NCBI GenBank assembly: GCA_963693315.1
Contig: OY856188.1
Location: forward strand, 218,259,396 to 218,323,395
Direction of reading: 5' to 3'
DNA length: 64,000 bases
Source: Diogma glabrata
Taxonomy: Eukaryota > Arthropoda > Insecta > Diptera > Cylindrotomidae
Below are positions 33,942 through 43,530 of this stretch, piece after piece. Both the position numbers and the translations under genes were made by a program. Below the pieces are notes generated by a model, which had not been told where the DNA came from, searched no databases, and saw only the letters and a program-made list of their open reading frames with translations. The number at the start of each line of letters is the position of its first letter. The stretch's first letter is position 1.

Positions 33942-34530
33942 TAAATTACTTGTTGCTACGTGGAATTGCCGGAGTGTTAAAGCGAAAAAATACGAACTGT
34001 CAGAATTTTTGTGCAAGCACAATATAGATAGATATAATGCTGCTCACTGAAACCCACCTAAAAAGCAATATCTCATTTTTCATTCAGAATTATAACTTTT
34101 ACAGATGAGACAGGGAGTTTCAATCCAAAGGTGAGGTAGGGATACTAATTAAAAAATCTATACCACATTATCTACTTCCAGATTTAAAATTGAAATCAAT
34201 AGAAAACATGGGTATGCTATTTAAAACCCATAATAACATCTGCCTCAAAATTTTTGTATGTTACTGCCCTAAATCTAGCGATAAAAGTCTGCGATCTGAT
34301 TTGGTACGTTTGACAAACAAAGATGAACCATATCTTGCAGGTGGAGACTTTAACTGTCTTCACAACCAATGCAATGGCTTACGTAATAATTAAGGTGGCA
34401 GAACTCTCAGTACCTTATCGGTTAGTATAACGATGGTTGTACTATAACGTACCCAAACTCACCAACTCATATAAGTCCTATTGGAAGATCAAGCATCATC
34501 GACATATTTTCAACAAATAGAGAATCAGTA
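33942..34530 (+). pseudogene. Jockey-like ORF2, APE endonuclease domain
   Basis: The frame reads 'NKLLVATWNCRSVKAKKYEL', the start of the apurinic-type endonuclease that nicks the target DNA ('...WN.RS...K..EL'). After frame breaks come 'LLTETHLK', 'GEVGILIKKSIPHY', 'FVCYCPKS' and 'LAGGDFNCLH' (the catalytic 'GGDFN'). Near the end, broken by a shift, is 'SPIGRSSIIDIFSTNRESV', just before the catalytic D-H motif. That motif is lost or displaced by the Helitron insertion at 34,530/34,531. Several frameshifts and stops are present, so the domain is inactive. Confidence 0.85.
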
Positions 34531-34554
34531 CCAGGAGACCGAGCAATGCTCGGT
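34531..34554 (-). repeat. Helitron 3' terminus: 7-bp hairpin plus CTGG
   Basis: On the minus strand ACCGAGC-ATT-GCTCGGT forms a perfect 7-bp stem with a 3-base loop. It is followed three bases later by CTGG and then T. This satisfies the Helitron rule of a hairpin, then CTRR, then host T, and fixes the insertion point in the retrotransposon to the base. The stem differs completely from that of the Helitron ending at 14,569, so they are different families. Confidence 0.9.
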
Positions 34555-34679
34555 GAAAAGAAAGACAATTTTTTAACTTTTTTCGCAAAACAACTTTCAT
34601 TTTATTTTATTTTATTCGGCTGAGACATAAAATTGATGTTGCCGAGATAACCGTCTTCGCTGTCACTATCAAGACTTAT

Positions 34680-35561
34680 ATAGAAGTTTCATCGTTCAAT
34701 GCGTCTTTCTACACAACATTATACACGCGACGTTCATTTTCAGGTGGTAATAGAACTTTTATGTTATTTTGTCGTTTAACACGGGAAAATGCTACGTACA
34801 ACATACCGTGATTAAAAACAGGTCTACGAAGGTCGATGCCAACAAATTCGAACGTTTGCCCTTGTGATTTATGCCCGGTCATCGCAAACGCTGGTCGAAG
34901 CGGAAATTGATGTCGTTGTAGTCTTCATCCAAGTTGACCTTTACTGGAGTCGAGCGTACTCGAGGAATCTGTACTTCTTGTTCAGCCTTTTCCCCTGTAA
35001 TTATTTTTGCTTTAATTACGTTGTTACATAATTCGGTAACAATCAGACGTCTTCCATTGCACATACCCTCCGAAATATCTAAATTACGCATTAGCACAAT
35101 TATCGTATTTTTCTTTAGTTTTAATTCTATAGGATGGCAAATCAGCAATTTCAATCGAATTAAGAAATTCTGGCGTGAATTCAATACCTCGCTATCTGTT
35201 TATCCTTCACAGAATCATGACTTATATACGATTTGTATTCTCCTGGACGACGATCGACGATCTCAGCATTAATATTACTGAATTCTCTGTTCAAGTTCAA
35301 CGGTGCGAGAATAACACATTCCTTCATTCCATCGTAATTTTGATTCGCAAGGCAATTTCCAAATACTTCTTCGATTAAATTACCACTGGAAATTATATCG
35401 GCAGGCAATTTGATTTCATTGAAGTCATTTTTTGGAAGATTTCCATTTCCCAGTTTCAGGATATACTTTGCGAATGCTTCCTGTTCAGGATCGACACGCA
35501 TATTTTTTGTTAGCGAAATTTTTTTGAAATGCTTCCGTAGATGACTTTTTTTGATCGACAT
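34680..35561 (-). pseudogene. Second Helitron, PIF1-type helicase C-terminal fragments
   Basis: Minus-strand frame 35561-35181 carries 'NMRVDPEQEAFAKYILKLGNG', 'EEVFGNCLANQ' and 'ECVILAPLNLNREFSNINAEIVDRRPGE'. The next, 35184-34879, carries 'FLIRLKL', 'IELKLKKNTIIVLMRNLDISEGMCNGRRLIV'. A third frame reads '[37 protein letters not shown]', the final helicase motifs. These match the helicase end of Helitron proteins and the corresponding part of the element at 13,308-14,078. Unlike that copy, this one keeps the terminal 'YVAFSR' motif. Frame changes near 35,182 and 34,880 break it. Confidence 0.88.
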
Positions 35562-35629
35562 ATCGAGTGTTTCACTACGGTTGCTTCGGAGTTGAACAGG
35601 TAAGCACTAACGGAAATCACCTCCAGCGA

Positions 35630-36304
35630 CTAAAATTTTCTCTTCAAATGGCAAGTTTGAATTTACAATAAACCGCAACAACCGATCCATATTTTGTAAA
35701 CCATACTTTGGTAACATCGGTGCCTCATCCATAAGGAAAACATCAACTTGAGCAAGTTTTGTAGCTTTGATTGAACCAGGTTTAATGCTGGAAATTGAAT
35801 CTGAACCGGAACTTTCAGACCAAATGTCTTGTGTGCGGTGGTGTAATGTAGCGACCTTCTACATAGGTGTCTGCTTCATTATAAATCAAACTCCGTTGAT
35901 TTTCGATAACCTTTATTGAAGCGCAATCGTGTTCTTTGTAGATGTATTTATATAAATATTTTACCGGACCTATCCTGCTAACATATTCAACATTGATGTG
36001 ACATTTGATCCGATTCGGGGTCATAACGACGACTATTCTTTGGTTTCTCATCATCCGCTAGAGATGTTACTTCTTTGAATTGCAATGGAAACCCGAATCA
36101 GCACAGCAATTTTCAATTTTTATTGACCATACATGTAGCATCTGGATTTAACTCCACTCCGCACGGATTATGAATCATCCACTTTAAGACTAATTCTCGC
36201 AATTCAGGGTCGTTGGTATTTGGAATTTCAGCTGAAATTAGATCATTAATTTCTTCTGGATTATGGATTCGATCTTCTGGATTCATGATCAACAGCAAAT
36301 GCAT
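35630..36304 (-). pseudogene. Second Helitron, Rep fragments and helicase start
   Basis: The minus strand from 36,304 reads 'MHLLLIMNPEDRIHNPEEINDLISAEIPN' and 'LVLKWMIHNPCGVELNPDATCM', the part that follows the HUH motif in Helitron Rep. Only the last histidine of the motif remains at the broken end. Frame 36054-35815 adds 'RIKCHINVEYVSRIGPVKYLYKYIYKEHD', the two-tyrosine block. After that, minus-strand sequence near 35,730 reads 'VDVFLMDEAPMLPKYG', the helicase Walker B region. A large part between Rep and Walker B is missing, so this copy is internally deleted. Confidence 0.85.
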
Positions 36305-36305
36305 A

Positions 36306-36420
36306 TTAATAAAATCAAAAATTGAAACTTTTTCAAAGTTCTAAAATTATAACAAAATCAAAAACACAAACTTTATTCGAAATTCCAAAAGTATTCCAAA
36401 AATTACAACAAATTAAATTG
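36306..36420. repeat. Two to three units of the ~57-bp AT-rich repeat
   Basis: The sequence starting AAAATCAAAAATTGAAACTT and continuing with 'CAAAGTTCTAAAATTATAAC' closely resembles units of the 3,585-4,152 array. It begins exactly where Helitron similarity stops, so the repeat may mark a recombination junction or be part of a Helitron tail acquired by capture. From 36,421 to about 36,690 nothing further was recognised. Confidence 0.7.
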
Positions 36421-36689
36421 TAGTGTGCTTTTTAAAATATTAAAATAAGGCTTAATTAAGGCTCTAAACGACTTTTCCCAAAGTCCTGACCTATCTTGAT
36501 CGTTTTTTCGCACCAGAAAATGGTAGTATGCCAATTTTCAGAAAAAATTATAATGCCGTTTTCGAGAAAAAATTTAGACATAAACAATTATTGCTCGTTT
36601 AATAAGTAAGATAATAAAACCTCAATAGTTAATTCTGATTTCAGTTCAAATTGTGTTATTGACTAAGCTTTCGAAAATCTGACGGAATA

Positions 36690-37275
36690 AATAATATTGG
36701 CTAGAAATTTATCAACACCATTAGTCCCATTTCATTACAATGAAAGAATCATCCTTAGTGACGAGGTTAAGCTACTAATCAGAATAAGAAACACTCGTCA
36801 AAGGCGATGGCAAAGGTTGAGATGTCCATTTCTGAAAAGCATAGTTAATGAGTTGAACGAGTTGATTAAAACTAAAATTCACGAGCAGATTTATAATAAA
36901 TGGCAAAGACAGCTCAAGAGTCTCCATAAAGGTTCCAAGCCTTATTAGCGTGTCTCAAAAAATCTTTAAAAAAAAATATCAACCGATTCTTCCCATCAAA
37001 AATCAAACCGCTTTGGTTTTTAATAATAAAGAAAAATGTGAACTAATTACGGAAGGATTCCTTGACGCACATAAATGCCTAAACACAAATTCGAGTTTAA
37101 AATCGTGTTAAACTTTCTTAAACTGTTTAAAGCTCCAGGAATCGATGAGATACCAAACGTTCTTCTTAAAAAACTGTGCAATATCTCTATTTCATTTATT
37201 GCGAATATATTTAACAGTTGTCTTAAAATTGGTTATTTTCCTCAATGCTGGAAGTGTGCGCTAGTTACATGCGCA
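36690..37275 (+). pseudogene. Jockey-like ORF2, pre-RT and RT start
   Basis: The frame 36697-36948 reads 'LATPLVPFHYN'-type sequence, then 'EVKLLIRIRNTRQRRWQRLRCP' and 'EQIYNKWQRQL', the linker between endonuclease and reverse transcriptase in Jockey-like ORF2. Frame 37075-37344 then has 'LFKAPGIDEIPNVLLKKL' and 'IFNSCLKIGYFPQCWKCA', the first RT motif (consensus 'K.PG.DGIPN..LK.L', '...C...GYFP..WK.A'). The similarity ends near 37,275, before RT motif 2, so the polymerase core is absent. The two frames are separated by stops. Confidence 0.85.
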
Positions 37276-38264
37276 GACTGCAACATAACAACAATAACTA
37301 TGTCATTTGTATTTCTGTCATATGCATCTGTCAATGTCATATGACACAACCCTAGTTAGTTATGTTAGTTATATTAGTTATACAACAATGCATGTTTCTT
37401 TATCAGTAATTTTATTAATAAGTTTTCCAATAATTAAACAACAAGATTCTCAGATATATTTTATTTCCAAAACATTTAAATATTTGAATTCCAGAAAATT
37501 ATTAAATAACAAAAGATAATATTTTTCACAAATTGTAAACATTTCTCATAAATTTATTAAGTTCAAAATATAATATAAAACTAAATTCATCTTATCGAAA
37601 TGCACATTATACATTTCTCATGTTATTGCTTATTAGTATTACTTTATTTGCCTAATCGGAATTCGCGTTGAACTGTCAAAACGCCATTTTCAAATATAAT
37701 GAACCATAGAATTTGATTTCAGAAAGTAAATAAAAAATATAAAAATCAGCAAACTTATTTATTTAATTTTTTACTATCGTTATAATTTGTTAGTTCTACA
37801 TGTTAATAAACTTACATTTCTATACCTATACTTATTATGCTTACATTTTTATTAATAAATACTAAAATCAAATTATTTATTATTATTAATAACTTCAAAA
37901 TTTTGAAATTCTGTCAACTTTTAGAAATAAAAAATGATAGGTTGCGAATTACGTGTTGAGTACGCGAACTAAAATACAATTCTGACTATTCAAAACCAAC
38001 TATTTTGTCAGATTTGGATTTGGATTTGGATACATGAAATTGTTAGTATAATTTGGCAAATAAAATACGCCTGTTTATGTTACTAAATATAAAAGTGTTT
38101 TGAGAATTAAACAAACAAAATTATTTTTTTTATCGTGATGCCTATTTTTGCATCACTCAAATAATTATTGAAAGATAAATTTTAGAAATTAGATTTTAGA
38201 TTTATTGTGGTTTTTGAAGTGTAACTTCTCTTTTTAAAATTAAATAAAATAAATATTTTATAAA
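37276..38264. other. AT-rich stretch; short GGATTT repeat
   Basis: There is no gene or element I can support. A short (GGATTT)n run of about three units lies near 38,010-38,030, and a repeated (G/A)TTAGTTAT block lies near 37,355-37,380. The break after 37,275 could be a truncation point of the Jockey-like element or the edge of an unrecognised insertion. Confidence 0.5.
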
Positions 38265-39317
38265 TACACCGAAAGAAAAAATCTTGGTTGATTCAAACAT
38301 GTTGCATTGTTAACCGAGCATTAAGTGAAAATTGGGGAATTAAATACGTTTGTGATTGAATCAACCAACGCTCCGCATTTAAATTAACAAATTAAAATTA
38401 AAATACAATATGTAAAAATATGCTTTTTACTGTTTATTTTTAATTTTTTTATTTTATTAATAATAATATTATAAACTTCCTTATAGCAACAATTTGAATT
38501 TAATTTTTATTTTATTGAATATCGATTTTGACTTATGTTCGTCATCCTCAGTTCTTAAATTATTTATATAATAAACAGTAAAAAGTATATTTTTAAATAT
38601 TGCATTTTAATTTAAAAGTGACAAAAGCACACAAACAGTGAATAATATGGAAAACCATAATAACCTATATAGTTAAATTAACAATATAACCGTTGTTGAT
38701 ATATCTTTTTATGAGTATCACAAACATATTTGATTTAACCATGTTTGTAGTTGAGTCAACTATGATTTCATTTTCGAGCAATAATGCCGTGGTTGATTTA
38801 ATTTTCAATTGACTACAAACGTGGTAAATTAAAAATTAGACTAAAAATAGTGATATTATACGTTTTTAATAGAATCAAACAATACTCCGTATTTGAATTG
38901 ACTATTCAGTCGTTGTTGATAAAATTTTTTATAAGTATCACAAATATATTTGATGTTAGCATGTATAAAACGTTAATGAAACACAAACGATGTACAACTA
39001 TCACGAACATGTTCCAATTTCTAAGAAATATGACGTCGGGCTCATTTTTTTCGTAAATATAGTATTTGAAATATTTTATATTAGAATTATGTATTTCGCA
39101 TCAAACCCGACAAACATTTTTATGCACAAAGATAGCGTTCGTTTCGTATATTTACGTTCTAAATAGGAAATGCATGCATGTGATTTTGTTTGTAAAGAAT
39201 GCGTCTATTTTTTCGCCATTTTTTTACAATTCAAAAAACCAAAATTCAGAAATCAAAATATTTAAATATTTAAATTATTTGTAGAAAGTAATACTAAGTT
39301 AATCAATACTAGTTTAA

Positions 39318-39435
39318 TCAATGAGTGTATAATGAAATAGTTTATTCTCAAGCAAAAGTTTAAAATTTGAGCGAGGCACGAGCGAGAATTTTAATTTGCA
39401 AGAGAATAAAATTCAATAAACACGAATCGATTACA
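39318..39435. repeat. Imperfect palindrome before the Penelope-like fragment
   Basis: GAGTGTATAATGA... at the left and ...CGATTACACTAC at the right are arms of an imperfect hairpin. 'TTTATTCTC.AGCAAA..TTAAAATT' pairs with 'AATTTTAATTTGCAAGAGAATAAA', and GAGCGAGGCACGAGCGAG stands at the centre. It lies about 55 bp upstream of the open Penelope reading frame and may be part of that element's complex 5' structure or an older repeat. Confidence 0.6.
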
Positions 39436-39490
39436 CTACTCTGACAAAGAATTGTGTATTATAAAAAATAAAAACATTTTCTTCAATTAA

Positions 39491-40636
39491 AACAAAGATA
39501 GAAAGATATTAGAGAAAGATATTTTCATTGAAGGACTGTTATTAGTATTAAACCATTGTTATTTTTCTTATAATAATGTCTTTTATCAACAAATTTATGG
39601 TTCTCCTATGGGATCTCCAGCTAGTCCAGTGTTAGCTAATTTGGTTATGGAATATGTTGAAATTAAAATTATTGAATCTTTGGACTTTGTGCTTCCATTT
39701 TATATGCGTTATGTTGATGATATTCTGACCGCTGTTCCTAGTATTTTAATTGATTCTGTTCTTGTTAAATTTAATAATTACCATCCTCGACTTAAATTTA
39801 CTCTTGAAATTGAGAATGAAAACAAAATTGCTTTTTTGGACACTTTAGTTATAAAAAACAATCTTGGTGAATTAATAACAGATTGGTATCTGAAACCTAC
39901 TTGGTCTGGTCGTTATTTAAATTTCAACTCTTCTCTTCCAATTTCGTATAAAAAAAATATTGTTTCAATATTGACAGAAAAAATCTTAAAATTATCGAAT
40001 CCCATTTTTCATCATAAAAATTTCAAATTATTAAAAACTACTGTTCAAGAAAATTTCTATCCCGAAAAATTTATTGATCATCACATTTACAATACTATCA
40101 ATATACATAATAATTTAAATTTTGACATATCTAGAGTTAATAATCAGAACAGCACTTTTAAATTTGTATCCCTACCTTATGTTAAGGTTTTATTTGAGAA
40201 TTTAAATCATGTGTTACATAACTATAATATTAAAGCAGTTGGTAAACCTTGCAATACTCTAAGAAATCGTATTTTCACACCTCTTAAAGATCGTGTTCCC
40301 AAAGAATATTTTTCTAATTTAGTTTACAAAATTAATTGTGCTGAACCTAATTGTGGCTTAACATATATTGGTGAAACTAAACAATATCTTGTTTCCAGGT
40401 TAAAGGACCATAAATATCATATTTCTAGAGGTAATGGGTCACATAGTGCTTTATGTGATCATGTTATTTCTAGTATACATAAAATTGATTGGGACAATCC
40501 TGAAATTTTAAATTTTGAGTCTAATACGGTTAAGCGCAAAATTCTTGAGTCAATTTATATTAAAAAATTCCATAACAATATGGACATACAATCTGATTGC
40601 ACATATTTAGATAATGTATACCTTTCTTTTATTTAA
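39491..40636 (+). CDS. Penelope-like element ORF: RT fragment plus GIY-YIG endonuclease
   Basis: The frame is open from just after a stop at 39,488; the first ATG is at 39,608, inside the RT, so the copy is 5'-truncated. 'QQIYGSPMGSPASPVLANL' is the conserved RT block before the palm and 'YMRYVDDIL' holds the catalytic aspartates. 'IAFLDTLV' and 'WYLKPTWSGRYLNF' follow, as in Penelope-like reverse transcriptases. At about residues 285-340 of the open frame, 'NCGLTYIGETKQYLVSRLKDHK' is the GIY-YIG nuclease core, the hallmark endonuclease of this group. The ~380-codon frame has no stop although its 5' half is lost, so the insertion is fairly recent. It cannot encode a full enzyme. A likely hammerhead ribozyme lies 285 bp downstream. 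Confidence 0.92.
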   Translation, partial: NKDRKILEKDIFIEGLLLVLNHCYFSYNNVFYQQIYGSPMGSPASPVLANLVMEYVEIKIIESLDFVLPFYMRYVDDILTAVPSILIDSVLVKFNNYHPRLKFTLEIENENKIAFLDTLVIKNNLGELITDWYLKPTWSGRYLNFNSSLPISYKKNIVSILTEKILKLSNPIFHHKNFKLLKTTVQENFYPEKFIDHHIYNTINIHNNLNFDISRVNNQNSTFKFVSLPYVKVLFENLNHVLHNYNIKAVGKPCNTLRNRIFTPLKDRVPKEYFSNLVYKINCAEPNCGLTYIGETKQYLVSRLKDHKYHISRGNGSHSALCDHVISSIHKIDWDNPEILNFESNTVKRKILESIYIKKFHNNMDIQSDCTYLDNVYLSFI

Positions 40637-40920
40637 ATTTTTAAAAAAATTTTAAAACACTGTCTGTCTATCTTTGTTTTATCTTTCAAAAAAATTTTTT
40701 ATCCGTTTGTTTAAAGACGATATTTTATATGTTTCAGTTTAGTTTATAATTAATTGAAAAAATTTTTTTAATTGAAAATTAAAATTAATAATAATAAGAT
40801 TAGTGATAATCAGTGAAGTTGTTTATTTGGACAATACATTTTTGTAAGTGATTTTTGCTGATATTGTTTAAATTGTATTATTATCATTTTCTGTTTTGTA
40901 TAGTTGAATATTTTTTGTTC

Positions 40921-40963
40921 TGACCTGAGGATAGCTTTTGTTAAAAGCTGAAACATGTCGTCA
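40921..40963 (+). ncRNA. Minimal hammerhead ribozyme at the Penelope-like 3' end
   Basis: The conserved core is present in order: CTGAGGA (40925-40931, fits CUGANGA), a 7-bp stem II with 3-base loop (40933-40939 with 40943-40949), GAAA (40950-40953), a 2-bp stem III with 2-base loop (A40953-T40958, C40954-G40957), then C40959 at the cleavage position. Stem I is TGAC (40921-40924) pairing with GTCA (40960-40963). One base (T40932) lies between the core and stem II. Penelope-like elements are known to carry hammerhead motifs with very short stem III, which fits the place and shape. Self-cleavage would be expected after position 40,959. Confidence 0.75.
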
Positions 40964-41848
40964 AATAATTAAATAAAATGTTTTTGAAAAATTGAACAAA
41001 AAGCTTAATTTATATTCATTTTTGGACTAAAACGATGAAAACAAACAAATAAATCTTTATTGTTTTAATTGATAAATCAAATTTCTTATTAAAAAAAACC
41101 CTGATGATAAAAAACGCCCATCTCATACAATCAACCAAGTTCAACTAAACGAAATAAGAGAATTTTACTCAAAATTTGATTTTTGAACAAAACTTATCAA
41201 AGCAATTGGATTATAATTTGAAAATAATTTTAATGAAATCAAAACAACTTGACCAATTGGAATCATACCAATTGAATAATGATAATGTTTTTATAGGAAA
41301 ATTTTCATTAGACAATAGATTATGTTCATTAGGCTATAGGTTAGAAAACAATACAATAATACATACTATTATTATCGAAAAAACATACATATAAAGCTGA
41401 TATAATTAAATGGAAGAGAATAAAAAACTTTTTAGTTTTCTATTCTTTTGTTTATTATTATTATCACTAAACGAATTTTGTTTCTCCTCGTTTTTTATTT
41501 TAACAAACACAATAATTCTCAAACAAAAACATGAACAAACTACTTAATACAATTATGATTTGTGATTGTTTGAACACGAAATTGATCACGCCATTATTGA
41601 TTTAAATAATGAAAATTGTTACGTTTTTTAAAATAAATTGACAATGCTACATTGGCTAAAATAACCACGTTCATATTAGACGAAAAACCAAACAAGCTTT
41701 TTAGTTGATTCTACCAACGTTTTTTTTCGGTGTAATAAAAACATTTTAATTGTTTTTTTTATTAATATTGTTAGAGTAAAATCTAATTGGCGCGTAACAC
41801 CTATTATTAAGCCTGGAAAAGACCCCACAATCGGGGGTTCGGTCTGGA

Positions 41849-41860
41849 CCCCCCCCCCCC
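41849..41860. repeat. C12 run in a GC-rich patch
   Basis: A run of 12 C stands out in AT-rich DNA, preceded by ACCCCACAATCGGGGGTTCG, which can fold on itself. On the minus strand it follows the Jockey-like 3' region. Its function is unknown. The length should be treated with caution because homopolymers are error-prone. Confidence 0.7.
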
Positions 41861-41989
41861 TAACCGATAATTTTTCAGTTTATTTTTTATTTAAACTTAG
41901 ATATTGTATAGTGTATAAAGTGATAATAAATTAAAGATTAATGTCTCTGAATATCAGAAGGTACGATGCTAAATGTGGAACTAAAATTT

Positions 41990-42453
41990 GTTAGTATTGA
42001 TCAATTTTCTTTGAGGATTTTTGAAACGCTAATTTTAAAGTTTTGAAGATAAAAATTATCATTGCAGACTCATGCCGGTAAGGCATTCCAGAGATGCCAG
42101 GCTCTGTTGAAAATTAACATTGAAAAGCGAAAGTTCTACATCACTTGAACCTTGAAAGTTCTACATTACTTATTGTCACTTGAACCGTAAAATATGGGCT
42201 GTTATTGATACTCTGGCATCGAAGCAAACGCCCGTTCATCTATAATGTTTTTGTAAAATTACGTTAAATCACCGACATATAATGAATCAAGCTAATTAGT
42301 AAGATTTGAATCCCCGATTAATAGCTCTATTCTGTATAGAATCAATACACTTCAAACTACTTTTAGGTATGCTGCACTCCATATGTGCGAATAATATTCC
42401 ATGCAGGGACGATTAATTCTTTAAGAAAGCCGTATTGTGTATTATTTTTGACG
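41990..42453 (-). pseudogene. Jockey-like ORF2 C-terminal part, left of the Gypsy insertion
   Basis: Minus-strand reading from 42,430 downward gives an RT-distal block like the fragment at 10,628-11,160 ('PCMEYYSHIWSAAY' type, here with frame changes). Then come 'DSLYV.DLTLFYK.IIDERAF', 'FNGQ.TISN'-like sequence, and the 'LASLECLTG' block that replaces the usual 'WN.LP.'. It ends near 41,990. It is the C-terminal partner of the minus-strand fragment at 52,484-53,460. The RT core that should lie between them is missing. Confidence 0.75.
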
Positions 42454-43530
42454 ACTTCTTACATTTGGACCTTTGTTAACTAATATATTTAAAAAGAATT
42501 TACACGGGATGCAGTTTATCCCCACACGAATCCTGAATTTTGGGAATCTCTTATGATAAACAAATCTAATCCTTCATTACACAAAAACTACGTATGTATT
42601 AATATTAATATATATATATGAAAAAAAAAATTACTTGCATATTCTTCTGATGGAGTTGATTGAAGTCCTCTTAGGTCAGCAGATCGTTCATCAAATTATG
42701 TTGCTCAAATGATTCAAAGAAAAAATTTTATTTCCACAATCCACTGGTACATTCACGGACCCCAAAATACTTCCAGTATAGCCGTATCAACCATATATCT
42801 GACACGTCATTTATTTTGTTTAATTTTACTTTCAATCGCCTTTTAATCAATTTACTAGGAAAAAATTGATTTCGTATTTTTAATTTCACTTTCTTTTGTT
42901 ACTAATTTGAATAACATTATTTTGTTAACAAATTTTTATGTCGTAACAATATAATAAAGTTTTATTACTAAAAATATTGTTAATATCAAATTTTATATGC
43001 TCATCAGCGTAGAATCTAATTATAAAACAATAATCACATGATAAATTTAATTTAATTATATATACTCGGTGTTTATTTTTAAAGTAATCAATTTTATTAT
43101 TTTTTTTTTTTTGCAAAGCTATAAAAAGCCAATAATCATATTAGATAAAGGATATAACATATATACGTATTACACTTTTAATCGTTTTTAATAATTTTCT
43201 TACTATTTTTACTTTTGACTAGATGTGATCTTGTTTAAAATCAAAACCGGAATGGTTTACATTAAAATGTTTTCTCTTTAAAGTTAAAAACTGAAATGAA
43301 TGAATCAAATGTGATTTTCCTTTTTGACATCTTCCGATGTCAAAATAAATCGGGTAACATCGAAAATTCAGCAAAGATTAATAACGACAACGACATCTGT
43401 TCGCTAGAATTGGAAACAAAACTGAGTACGTTCGCCTGCTTTTTATAGTATATTCAAAATTTAACTAGCAGTTAAGTTTTAGAAAATTTTAAAATTATTA
43501 TTAATGTAAAAATGAACGTAAACTAATGAA
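42454..43530 (-). repeat. 3' LTR of the Gypsy element
   Basis: This 1,077-bp sequence is repeated at a constant offset of 8,953 bp at 51,407-52,483, including homopolymer lengths (A10 and T13). In the sense direction it starts TTCATTAG and ends AGAAG(T), without the usual TG...CA. The bases upstream of it in the sense direction (TTGAATTCATGGTG) are not a clear polypurine tract; the only purine-rich run is GGAGGGGATGG, about 60 bp further upstream. The small 63-codon frame inside both LTRs has no recognisable motif. Confidence 0.93.

Larger units (their letters stand above)
34531..36305 (-). mobile_element. Second Helitron, minus strand, 5'-truncated
   Basis: The minus strand runs from a Rep fragment near 36,300 through helicase fragments down to about 34,700, then to a textbook 3' end at 34531-34554. 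The 5' side stops abruptly inside the Rep HUH motif at about 36,305. There the sequence changes to the AT-rich tandem repeat also seen at 3.6-4.15 kb. Frameshifts and stops are frequent. It is inserted in the Jockey-like endonuclease gene, with host A at 34,530 and CTGG as the element end on the minus strand. Confidence 0.9.
28460..37275 (+). mobile_element. Jockey-like non-LTR retrotransposon, split by later insertions
   Basis: Pieces in one orientation and the right order make up one element: ORF1 N-terminal part (28,600-29,165), ORF1 zinc-knuckle part (30,298-30,626), ORF1 end plus ORF2 endonuclease (33,688-34,530), and the pre-RT and RT start (36,690-37,275). The gaps hold an unidentified stretch (29,166-30,297), a hAT (30,627-33,687) and a Helitron (34,531-~36,305). 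The hAT duplication CTCAGTCA and the Helitron A/T junction agree with insertion into this retrotransposon. The RT catalytic core and 3' end are missing after 37,275. The 5' end near 28,460 is a guess. Confidence 0.85.
38267..41732. mobile_element. TA-flanked inverted-repeat unit (3.5 kb) containing a Penelope-like element
   Basis: The left end CACCGAAAGAAAAAATCTTG and right end (inverted) CACCGAAAAAAAACGTTGG are flanked by TA (38265-38266 and 41733-41734). Inner blocks TTGGTTGATTCAA / TTGGTAGAATCAA also match. Variants of 'GTTGATT(C/T)AA' recur several times between 38,285 and 38,950. Non-coding left DNA is followed by a Penelope-like fragment at 39,491-40,980. Whether the outer ends belong to one original element, later invaded by the Penelope copy, is inferred from their pairing and the TA flanks. 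Confidence 0.65.

Noticed and set aside
42449..42453. Search for a target duplication of the Gypsy element (GACG/CGTCA against TGTAT)
   Set aside because: No 4-6 bp match exists even when the LTR boundary is moved by one or two bases.
42925..43116. 63-codon frame present in both LTRs (also 51878-52069)
   Set aside because: Duplicated only because the LTRs are identical; lysine/asparagine-rich start and no motif. Not treated as a gene.
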